A DNA stretch of 64,000 bases from Toxorhynchites rutilus septentrionalis (lineage: Eukaryota > Arthropoda > Insecta > Diptera > Culicidae): contig NC_073745.1 of NCBI RefSeq assembly GCF_029784135.1, forward strand, positions 58,354,784 through 58,418,783. Direction: 5' to 3'. The notes under the pieces are model-generated. The model ran no database searches, had not been told where the DNA came from, and saw only the letters and a program-made list of their open reading frames with translations. Every line of letters begins with the position of its first letter. Position 1 is the first letter of the stretch. Position numbers and translations under genes: made by a program. Below are positions 46,400 through 54,439 of this stretch, in pieces.

Positions 46400-46651
46400 C
46401 GTTTGATAATTCTTCCGTACATATATTTTGTTCTAGTCATCATACCAAACGTAAAAGGTCCGTCATTAAATTTACTTGTAACGAAGAACAATCAATCACA
46501 ATAAATGAATGGACTTTACACGGCATTTGTTCATTTTTTTTTCACTCACAGAGCAAATATATTGAACTCCATTGAATTTGGAAACTGTTTCATTCAATCA
46601 AGAATTTAATCAATACAAACGAATGATTGCTAAGCTAAGGTAGTTCCACGT

Positions 46652-46943
46652 TGTGGTGAACACTTTTGAGCGACACTGTAAGTCGCCAACCGATGCAACA
46701 TTGTTGCTACGGTTGATTATTTTATCATGGTGTCAAATTGCGCCGACTGGTAAATTAAACATCCACGCGCAATTGACACGCTGTGTCAGCAATGGCATCG
46801 ACCCTCCACATCGATGCCCGAGCGTTCTCTATGGGTCTCGCTGATATGAAATCAGAACAATAAATCATTAGTTATTCGAACCTAGAGTTGAGTAGTCTGC
46901 TGCCTAATAGAGAAAGTCCCAATTTAAGTAGTAAAATGATAGA
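46652..46943 (+). repeat. 5' LTR of gypsy element
   Basis: It starts TGTGGTGAACAC and ends ATGATAGA, so it lacks the usual CA end. It contains AATAAA at 46859-46864 as a likely poly-A signal. It is identical to the 3' LTR except A against T four bases before the end. Confidence 0.95.
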
Positions 46944-46960
46944 TGGCGACTGTGGCAGCC
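46944..46960 (+). promoter_or_regulatory. Primer-binding site, tRNA-Arg-like
   Basis: TGGCGACTGTGGCAGCC follows the LTR with no gap. TGGCGAC starts are complementary to tRNA 3' CCA ends of the arginine type used by mdg1/412-like elements. The exact tRNA is an inference. Confidence 0.7.
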
Positions 46961-47744
46961 TCACTATTAGAGTGAGAGTGTTCTGCGGGCGAGACGGTTC
47001 TGCTGTTTTGCACCGTGCCTCGAAGTGTCGCTGGCGGGAGGATGTGATTTCCTCATGAAAATTCAGTGAATTTAGTGTTGGACAGTGGACTGTAGCGACA
47101 ATGCGCTACATGTTAGCTTTTCTTGACTTTCAAGTGGTATTACTGGATCCCTCTTTAATGTTGAAGTGTTAAGTGAACAATGTCCTGAGTGGCGAACAGG
47201 GGAAAGAGCTGCCTAATGAACTGTGGGGCGCCAGTGCTCCTGAATTGTATATGGAAGTGGAAGCAGTCTTCCAGCAGCATACAGTCTGCCGACGAAGCCG
47301 CGAGAACGCGCCCGTGCACCAAATTACACCACTATGTCTGTCCTTCATCACCAGCACTGGGTTCCGAAAATATCCACTCAGTGCACAACGGCTGTAAAGA
47401 ATCCGACTTGAAGCCACTAATCGAAACGGATACGAGAACCACGAAGCAGGCGACAGGCGGGACGGCCCGTGTGAACATCGGCGAAACGGAGTGACAAATG
47501 CTTGGAATATCTTCGCAACAATCTTTTGAATGAATCGCAGAGAGCCGCATTCCATACGCTGCTAGAATTTTACTACATGAACATCGGCGAAACGGAGCGA
47601 CGGTGGTGCAATGAACACTTATATATGAATTATAGATTAATTAACACATATCAGTGAAAAAGATAAATTAAATGAAGAATTCAATGTAAGTACCTTCATT
47701 TGTTTCATTTTCTTAAATAAGTGCCAAATTTTTCCACCTCGCCA
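46961..47744 (+). other. Gypsy leader
   Basis: 784 bp between the primer-binding site and gag. Short open frames near 47169-47555 on both strands have no recognised product. A TGTAAGTACC phrase at 47684-47693 looks like a splice donor just before gag, but no acceptor pairing is proven. Confidence 0.6.
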
Positions 47745-49055
47745 ATGCTGAAGAAATTGAAAAGTGAGGAACGAAGTTTGTTAAACGAATTGAAAACTAT
47801 ATACATAAATCTAAAAAAGAGTCCTAACAGAAAATACCTGAGGAATACTTTACTCGCCAAAAGAGAATATGCCAGACAGGTCTATAACACAATTTTATAT
47901 CTGCTCGATGATTATGAACATCACGAGCAGAGGGAAATTGTGTTAGAGGCCAGAGATTTATTCGGCGGTATTCAAGTATTGATTAATTCCAAACTTGATT
48001 CCGCAAAACAGTTATTAAAATTTACGACGTTAGTAAAAATAATAATAGCATTTAACCAATTGTTTAAGAAAAATAAAATGGCTACCCCGAAGGTGGACAT
48101 TAAGCTGGGAACAGCTATCGTCCAAACCTATGAGGGAAACCCGGAAGGGTTGAATCAATTTATTGATTCTGTTGCGCTGTTTGCAGACAGCGTGGAATCG
48201 GAATTCGCTGATGCAACAGCTGCACAAAAATCAGCAGCGAAAGAGACGGTAATCAGATTTATTAAAACTCGACTAACCGGGAAAGCTCGAGCAGCTGTCG
48301 GAGACAGACCACAAAACACTGAAGAAATAATAAATAAGCTTAAGACATGTTGTGGAATGAAAAAATCTCCTGATGTTTTTGTAGCAAAACTACAAGAAAC
48401 GAAGCAGATTGGTGATATCAATAAATTTACCAACGAAGTCGAAAACTTAGTGTTCCTGTTGGAAAAAGCATACATATCGGAAAATATTCCCACTGAAACG
48501 GCCTGCAAAATGGCTGTTAAACAGGGAGTAAAAGCACTTTGCACCGGAGTTAGGTCCAGTGAAACCAAGCTCTTGCTAAAAGCGGGACAATTTTCGTCTT
48601 TAACTGATGCGATAGAAAAGGTGATTGAAAACGAGGGAGCATCATCTGCGAATCAAAACTCGCAAATAATGTATACCCGTCGTGGCCATTTACAACGGGG
48701 ACGCGGTAGAAATCAAAACCGTGGGAATAGAAATTTTTATGCTCAAAATAATTTCAGTAACCGTGGCGGTTTTTTCAATCGTCGCGGCAGAGGAAATTTC
48801 CAGCAATACGACAATCAAAGAAATTTTCAAAATCAACGTGGTAGGGGATCGCAAAGAGGATATGGACGTGGATTCATGCAACCACGCATATTTTACGCAA
48901 CTGCAGAAACTGGAAATGGTATGGCACCAGTACCACAAAATGCGCAGAATGTGCAAAATTGGAACCAGTGCCAACAACCTCCATTCCAATTTCAGCAGCA
49001 GCAACAACCACCACAGCAAAATTTTTTAGGTCAACTCCGAAGCTTTTCACAATAA
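47745..49055 (+). CDS. Gag structural protein of gypsy element
   Basis: The capsid/nucleocapsid precursor, 436 codons from the first in-frame ATG (MLKKLKSEERSLLNEL). The N-terminal 110 residues are charged and probably helical. A second possible start, MATPKVDIKLGTAIV at 48079, matches the usual beginning of the core domain in relatives. The C-terminal part (from about 48670) is rich in RG and QN (RGRGRNQNRGNRNF and similar) and has no CCHC zinc knuckle, so RNA binding would rest on arginine-glycine boxes. The frame is uninterrupted, in keeping with the young LTRs. The last codons overlap the protease frame, and a T-TTT-TTA slippery heptamer lies 25 bases before the stop codon. Confidence 0.9.
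   Translation: MLKKLKSEERSLLNELKTIYINLKKSPNRKYLRNTLLAKREYARQVYNTILYLLDDYEHHEQREIVLEARDLFGGIQVLINSKLDSAKQLLKFTTLVKIIIAFNQLFKKNKMATPKVDIKLGTAIVQTYEGNPEGLNQFIDSVALFADSVESEFADATAAQKSAAKETVIRFIKTRLTGKARAAVGDRPQNTEEIINKLKTCCGMKKSPDVFVAKLQETKQIGDINKFTNEVENLVFLLEKAYISENIPTETACKMAVKQGVKALCTGVRSSETKLLLKAGQFSSLTDAIEKVIENEGASSANQNSQIMYTRRGHLQRGRGRNQNRGNRNFYAQNNFSNRGGFFNRRGRGNFQQYDNQRNFQNQRGRGSQRGYGRGFMQPRIFYATAETGNGMAPVPQNAQNVQNWNQCQQPPFQFQQQQQPPQQNFLGQLRSFSQ
49022..49028 (+). promoter_or_regulatory. -1 frameshift slippery site T-TTT-TTA
   Basis: TTTTTTA is in register with the gag codons (T, TTT, TTA), so slipping one base back continues as AGG TCA ACT in the protease frame. It lies inside the gag/protease overlap and fits the X-XXY-YYZ rule. 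A downstream stimulating structure was not established. Confidence 0.75.
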
Positions 49056-49555
49056 ATGCAACTGCATCAAATTTTGTGAAGGCATACGTTGAAATGGCCA
49101 ATTCAACGTGTACTTTCATGATTGACTCAGGGGCTGACATTTCAATTTTCAAAATAGGTAAGGTAGTTAATAATCAAATAGTAGATAGAACTAATAAATG
49201 TATAATTTCTGGTATATCCGGTGAAAAATTGGAAACTGTAGCTTCAACGATTACTACATTGAAATTTCAGAATGTATTAAAATTGAATCATAGATTTCAA
49301 TTGGTCAATAACGATTTCCCAATATGCACTGAAGGAATATTGGGAAGAGATTTTTTATCACAATATAAGTGTAGCATTAACTATGAATATTGGATTTTAA
49401 ATTTTACGTTTAATAATATAGAAGTTAATATTCCAATTGAAGATAATCTTAATGAAGGAATACTGCTTCCGGAAAGATGCGAAGTTATTCGCCGTATCCC
49501 AAATTTAAAACTTGAAGACGACGATTTAGACGATTTTTCTTTAACGAATTGTTAA
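49028..49555 (+). CDS. Aspartic protease of gypsy element (truncated pol start)
   Basis: Expressed by -1 frameshifting from gag. The retroviral-type aspartic protease signature is FMIDSGADISIFKI at about 49117-49158, and the domain ends with the ILGRDFLSQY motif near 49336. The usual post-protease phrase ILLPERCEVIRRIP follows. The frame then runs into a stop at 49553-49555 a few codons after the deletion junction, so protease is not fused to RNase H and integrase as in intact relatives. The catalytic residues look complete. Confidence 0.9.
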   Translation, partial: RSTPKLFTINATASNFVKAYVEMANSTCTFMIDSGADISIFKIGKVVNNQIVDRTNKCIISGISGEKLETVASTITTLKFQNVLKLNHRFQLVNNDFPICTEGILGRDFLSQYKCSINYEYWILNFTFNNIEVNIPIEDNLNEGILLPERCEVIRRIPNLKLEDDDLDDFSLTNC

Positions 49556-51531
49556 AGAAAAATTCAACTTTTATTTGGAATGATGAACGCCAAACATCTT
49601 TTGAACAACTCAGAGAAAACCTATTATCTCCACCAATTTTAAGTTACCCTGACTTTTCAAAGAAATTTATTCTGACCACAGACGCTTCCAACACAGCTTG
49701 TGGAGCAGTCTTATCTCAAGAAGTAGACGGACATGATCTGCCAATAGCCTATGCAAGTAAAGCATTGAACAAAGCAGATTCTAAAAAGCCAACAATATTG
49801 CAGGAAATGATTGCCATACATTGGGCTATCAATCATTTCAAGCCATATTTGTATGGTAGAAAATTCACAATCAAAACGGATCATCGACCCCTTGTCTTTC
49901 TTTTTGGAATGAAGGAACCTACCAAAAAGTTAACACAAATGCGTCTTGATCTCGAGGATTACGATTTTGACATAGTACATATCAAAGGAAAAGACAATGT
50001 AGGCGCAGATGCACTCTCAAGAATCGTGTCATCTGACGACCTGAAAAACAAAACAATGCTCGTGGTAAACACAAGGTCCATGAGTAGGAAAAATGAAACA
50101 GCAAAACAAAACAAACCGATTATACAAGTCGAGAAGCCTGATCAACTTCTTGTGCGTGAAATCGAAAATTTACAACCAATTAGGGTTATGAAAAAGATAT
50201 TAACCGAAATAAAAGACGACGTCATACACATAAAAATAAAAAGCGCAAACTTAAAGAAAACATTTGTTACAATTGAGATAAATAAAGAATGCTTACTAAA
50301 TGGAAGTCAGACACTAGAGTCTGCTCTTTCAGAGCTAAATGGAATTATGATGAATATAAATGAAAAAAGGATAGCTATACCATTAAATGATACAATGTTT
50401 TCATTAATAACAGTGGAAAAATTCAAAGAAATTGCCACTAAACAAACGAAAAATTTTGAATTTTTTCTATACAGACCTCCAAGATATATACAAAATAGAG
50501 AGGAAATCGAGAAAATCTTACATGATTTTCATAACAGTTCTATCGGGGGTCACATAGGTCAACATAGACTTTACCTAAAACTACGTGATCTATATGCCTG
50601 GCATGGAATGAAGAGTTCTATAGCAAAATTCATAAAGGCCTGTGAGTTTTGTAAAACGAACAAAATAACGAAAAAAACGAAAGAAGCATCAATTGTTACA
50701 ACTACTCCAGTAAGAGCATTTGATGTTATTTCGATAGATACTGTCGGGCCATTGCCTAAATCAGGAAAAAATAATCGTTATTGTATTACATTGCAGTGCG
50801 ATCTCACAAAATTTATAGTTCTAATACCAATTCAAAATAAGGAAGCTAATACCATTGCTCGTGCATTAGTGGAAAACTTTATTTTGACATACGGAAACTT
50901 TTTAGAACTAAGATCGGACAGAGGTACTGAATATTGCAATGAAGTACTTTGTCAGATCGGTAAAATATTAAATTTCAAACAAACATTTTCAACCGCATAT
51001 CATCCTCAGTCTATCGGTGCTTTGGAGAGAAATCATAGATGCCTTAATGAGTATCTGAGATCGTTCTCCAATGAACATCATAACGACTGGGATGACTGGA
51101 TTAACTTTTACGCTTTTGTATATAATACAACCCCACATACGGACACACAATATGCACCATTTGAGTTAGTTTTTGCACGAAAACCAAATTTACCTCAAGA
51201 CCTCTTTAATACAAAAATAGAACCAATCTATAACCTTGATCAGTACTACAATGAAATGAAATTTAAGTTACAAAAAAGTCATTCAGAAGCTCGAAACAAA
51301 TTAATTGAACAAAAAAGATTAAGAACTGAAAATTTGAATGTAAATCTGAATCCAATCAATGTATCTGTAGGAGATTTAATATATATTACTAACGAAAATC
51401 GCAAAAAATTGGACCCATTCTATATAGGTCCCTTTAAAATAGTAAAAGTAGAAGGATGCAACTGTGATGTGGAAGATTTGGCACAGGGAAAACAAATGAA
51501 AGTACATAAAAATAGAATTATAAAACTATAA
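49549..51531 (+). CDS. RNase H-integrase remnant of gypsy pol
   Basis: The reading opens after the junction near 49530-49548 with NELLKKNSTFIW, a phrase normally found at the end of the RT thumb, and has no credible start codon of its own. RNase H follows, with TTDASNTACGAVL, then ILQEMIAIHWAI and IKTDHRPL. The integrase zinc domain (H and H in the GGHIGQH region, CEFCKTNK) and the catalytic triad (IDTVGP, RSDRGTEY, ALERNHR) appear complete. Everything upstream that forms the polymerase, including its YVDD-type box, is missing. The frame is one position off the protease frame, so the deletion both removed RT and broke the fusion. Confidence 0.92.
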   Translation: MLKKNSTFIWNDERQTSFEQLRENLLSPPILSYPDFSKKFILTTDASNTACGAVLSQEVDGHDLPIAYASKALNKADSKKPTILQEMIAIHWAINHFKPYLYGRKFTIKTDHRPLVFLFGMKEPTKKLTQMRLDLEDYDFDIVHIKGKDNVGADALSRIVSSDDLKNKTMLVVNTRSMSRKNETAKQNKPIIQVEKPDQLLVREIENLQPIRVMKKILTEIKDDVIHIKIKSANLKKTFVTIEINKECLLNGSQTLESALSELNGIMMNINEKRIAIPLNDTMFSLITVEKFKEIATKQTKNFEFFLYRPPRYIQNREEIEKILHDFHNSSIGGHIGQHRLYLKLRDLYAWHGMKSSIAKFIKACEFCKTNKITKKTKEASIVTTTPVRAFDVISIDTVGPLPKSGKNNRYCITLQCDLTKFIVLIPIQNKEANTIARALVENFILTYGNFLELRSDRGTEYCNEVLCQIGKILNFKQTFSTAYHPQSIGALERNHRCLNEYLRSFSNEHHNDWDDWINFYAFVYNTTPHTDTQYAPFELVFARKPNLPQDLFNTKIEPIYNLDQYYNEMKFKLQKSHSEARNKLIEQKRLRTENLNVNLNPINVSVGDLIYITNENRKKLDPFYIGPFKIVKVEGCNCDVEDLAQGKQMKVHKNRIIKL

Positions 51532-51783
51532 ATGAGAAAATTTAAAATTTACTTTTGAAAGAGGGAAGGAAAGGTCATTCATTTATTCAAATCCATTCAG
51601 GGACAAATATTCTCTACGAAATATAAATAATAAATTTTAAATTTTTCGAAATAATCATGGTCAATATATTTTAGGTGTATAAGAACAAAAATGTAAACCT
51701 TTGTATTATCATCAGCGAAATTCCTAGAGAACCTCAACTAAAATTCAAATCACGAATAATTTGCTATGCTACATTCTTCTTCC
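51532..51783 (+). other. Gypsy 3' untranslated part, no env
   Basis: About 250 bp of A/T-rich sequence between integrase and the polypurine tract, too short for an envelope gene. Confidence 0.8.
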
Positions 51784-51796
51784 GAAAGGGGGAAGG
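51784..51796 (+). promoter_or_regulatory. Polypurine tract
   Basis: GAAAGGGGGAAGG lies flush against the 3' LTR, the expected plus-strand primer. It begins one base after a C. Confidence 0.9.
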
Positions 51797-52088
51797 TGTG
51801 GTGAACACTTTTGAGCGACACTGTAAGTCGCCAACCGATGCAACATTGTTGCTACGGTTGATTATTTTATCATGGTGTCAAATTGCGCCGACTGGTAAAT
51901 TAAACATCCACGCGCAATTGACACGCTGTGTCAGCAATGGCATCGACCCTCCACATCGATGCCCGAGCGTTCTCTATGGGTCTCGCTGATATGAAATCAG
52001 AACAATAAATCATTAGTTATTCGAACCTAGAGTTGAGTAGTCTGCTGCCTAATAGAGAAAGTCCCAATTTAAGTAGTAAAATGTTAGA
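51797..52088 (+). repeat. 3' LTR of gypsy element
   Basis: 292 bp, one mismatch to the 5' LTR, ending ATGTTAGA. ACGT of the target duplication follows. Confidence 0.95.
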
Positions 52089-52134
52089 ACGTGAACCTTG
52101 CGGTTATATCATAGATATAACCCACTCATTTTTT
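52089..52134 (+). mobile_element. Composite element copy 2 (right end)
   Basis: ACGTGAACCTTGCGGTTATA and ATCATAGATATAACCCACTC continue the element begun at 45357, directly after the gypsy target duplication. They match the right ends at 7750-7794 and 57484-57531. Confidence 0.7.
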
Positions 52135-54268
52135 TTTCCTCAGTTACCATTATTCTCACTTTTCAACCTCGCCGTGTTCCAGTTTATCCGGAACGACCGC
52201 GGTTAGCAAAACGGCTACATAATACGTCGTTGGTAAAAGTTTGTGTGTTCTCGTTTGGCACAACCTCGGCAACTTTTAACTGTAAAAGTACATAAATGAT
52301 AATCGTCACAAAGTTTAGCGCGAACAAGCGAAATTTTCTGCTGTAAAACATGGATCAATGGATAGCCCCGTTTTTCGATGTGTCGTCAACAAGACCATAC
52401 CAAATCAGTTTCAGTCTCTCTCGCTCGTTCATTCACAAACACACCAACGACCGATGCAAATCTCCAGCCCGGATGCATATTGTCTGCTCCAACAATCGAA
52501 GCCGGAGAATAAGGATACGGAATTCGAGAAAATTGTGGATGCAATGATGGAGACTGCGTTGCACACAGAGACCCACCAGACGGATGGTGCGCTACATGGC
52601 TCTATTGCTTCCCCCTTGGCAACTAGCGACCGGCGAACACACGTACGAAGAACCGGGTGGAAGGTAGTAACGACAATGTGGTGACAACCGGTAATGGCGA
52701 TAATGACGTCGCATGGTCTGCTCCGAAAGTGGGTTGATAGTCGGAGCCAATAGGGTTGGCAATGCTTCTGCCACCCGTTATACATTTAATTATTATTGGG
52801 CACAACCAAGCGGCGAACCCTATGAGAGATGGATTCATGTTCAGCGCGCATCGCCACCATCGATTTCCGTGACTGGTCAGCTCCCCAAAAAAGTAGGAAT
52901 ACTTCAAAGCAACTCCGAAGGAGCGTCGTAAGCAAAGGGGGTGAAAGAACCGCATAGTATTTTTTTCGGTCAATCCGTTGTTTCCCTTCGGTAAGACTTT
53001 CGTCCTGCATTTTCTCACCCCTGAATGACACAACACGCAGAACACAGTGGAAAAATAGCTACTTTTTCGAAAAATTTGTGCCGCCGTAATGCCGTAGTTC
53101 TGACACGATAATGGCTGCCCATAGTGTGGAGCTGTGGCTGGTGTGTATATAGAGTTGATCAAAAATAGCAGTCGCATGTTGTGTGTCGGAGCAGTGTTGG
53201 TTTTTTACCCCCATTCATTTGCCACAGAGAACAGAGTTTTCCAGTTTTGCCATCCAACCCAACCGGTTGTGGGGTAAGGAGAGTAGAAGCGGAAGTGGAG
53301 GACAGAGGGCATTTGGGCAGGAAATAGAATGTCGAAAATAGCAGACTCGAAATCGGGGTAGCTTTCCGGCCTCCGGCTTCAGTGGCATTTCGGGATTCGT
53401 AAGGGCTGCATTCGAGAAGTGTGGTCTCTCGCGCGTGTGTTTCGATTGGCAAGTCTAGTGAAGGGTTTTTTTTGTTAGATTTTAGTGTTATTAATTACCG
53501 GTAGGATAGAGAAATCTAATCGACCAGTGGGAATTCACAAGTTCCAACCTTGCGGCAGGGCTTTCAATGCCATAGATTTTCAATGTTCCTTTTTCTATCT
53601 ACGAATCCCCGTCCGCAGTGCTTTTGAAAAGCAAGTCTCGAGTGGCTTTGTCCTAAATTGGATGCCTGGAGGTCGTAATCGTCAAGGTGGCTCTTGACAT
53701 GGCCACCTCCACGGCTGATATTGTGCTGTAGCATATGTGTGTATTTTTTTCTTTCCTCATTTTTTTTCTACCAAATCAACCCAACAACGTTACGTGGTCA
53801 TTGAGGAAGATAGTCGCACAGCAAAATCGATACTTGCTGTCTGGCGTAAAGTGAAACAACAACCCCATCTGGTTTCAGTGGTGAAGTGGTTATCGTGTAA
53901 CGCCCTCTTGCTTGTGTGTGAATGTCTATGTAGAAGTTGAATATAGAGGAGGTGTGTGATTATCATGCGTCACTGTTTCGATACCGAGTCCATAAGACGG
54001 CAAAGTGTCGAATGGCGAAAGGAGTCGGTTTACCGGCAATCGCATCAGCAGAAGCAGAACAGGAACTACAACACGCTGGTGGATGGAGGTGCCCAGTGGA
54101 GACAGCACCATGAGCTACCGGTGGAAGTCATCCGGATGACGGTGATGCGCCAGTGGAGGTGAGTTCGTGGGGGTCTGTGTTTTCTATAAAGTAGTCTCAA
54201 TGAAGCTGATTGATACATCGCAAATCTTACGATTACGTAATTGAGAAATTACGTAAATTACGATTTTT
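52135..54268. other. GC-richer unique segment, possibly host DNA
   Basis: No recognised protein. Many short frames occur on both strands. Some stretches (52500-52740, 53950-54160) read as mixed-composition peptides that could be exonic, and pyrimidine tracts and splice-like motifs are present. The evidence stops short of a gene call. It lies between two mobile-element clusters. Confidence 0.4.
53934..54158 (+). other. Candidate host exon (weak)
   Basis: The segment is bounded by TGTATGTAG-like acceptor sequence (AG at 53932-53933) and a strong donor, GAG then GTGAGT (54159-54164). From ATG at 53965 it keeps a 64-codon open frame to the donor, with a charged, Q/R-rich peptide (SIRRQSVEWRKESVYRQS). 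I know no homologous family. The ATG context is poor and the opposite strand is also open, so a non-coding leader exon or chance are real alternatives. Confidence 0.2.
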
Positions 54269-54439
54269 TGACGTAGGATTACGTCTTTCATTTCTATACT
54301 GGGGTGTAAGTTCAAAGTTCCGAAAACGAAAGCGTTACGCCGGAGCAACGAAATTTTGAGCGTTAATATCTCCTAAACAACTGTACGAAATGGTATGATA
54401 AACACTTCATCCGAAAGATAAAATGTCTATGCGTTATAT

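Larger units (their letters stand above)
45357..46651 (+). mobile_element. Composite element, GACGTAGGACTACGTC family, copy 2 (left part)
   Basis: The left end TGACGTGGGACTACGTCTAA is followed by a unique core, a 95-bp tandem array (45632-46230) and a hairpin retroposon (46350-46399). The right end GGTAGTTCCACGT is cut by the gypsy insertion and resumes at 52089-52134 with ACGTGAACCTTGCGGTTATA. Removing the gypsy element and one ACGT restores the family's right end as seen at 57480-57531. Confidence 0.7.
46652..52088 (+). mobile_element. Ty3/gypsy LTR retrotransposon, young, lacking RT core
   Basis: The element is 5,437 bp with 292-bp LTRs that differ at one site, a tRNA primer-binding site flush with the 5' LTR, a polypurine tract flush with the 3' LTR and a 4-bp ACGT target duplication (46648-46651 and 52089-52092). 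Gag, protease, RNase H and integrase are encoded in that order, and there is no env. The reverse-transcriptase fingers and palm are absent. The order of RNase H before integrase and the domain types place it in Ty3/gypsy, perhaps near the mdg1/412 branch. It could only have copied itself with enzyme from a complete relative, or the deletion happened after or during its insertion. Confidence 0.95.

Noticed and set aside
48690..49152. Minus-strand frames opposite gag
   Set aside because: Shadows of the glycine/arginine- and glutamine-rich gag coding sequence.
51532..51783. env gene making the gypsy element a retrovirus
   Set aside because: Only about 250 bp lie between integrase and the polypurine tract, with no signal peptide or transmembrane frame.
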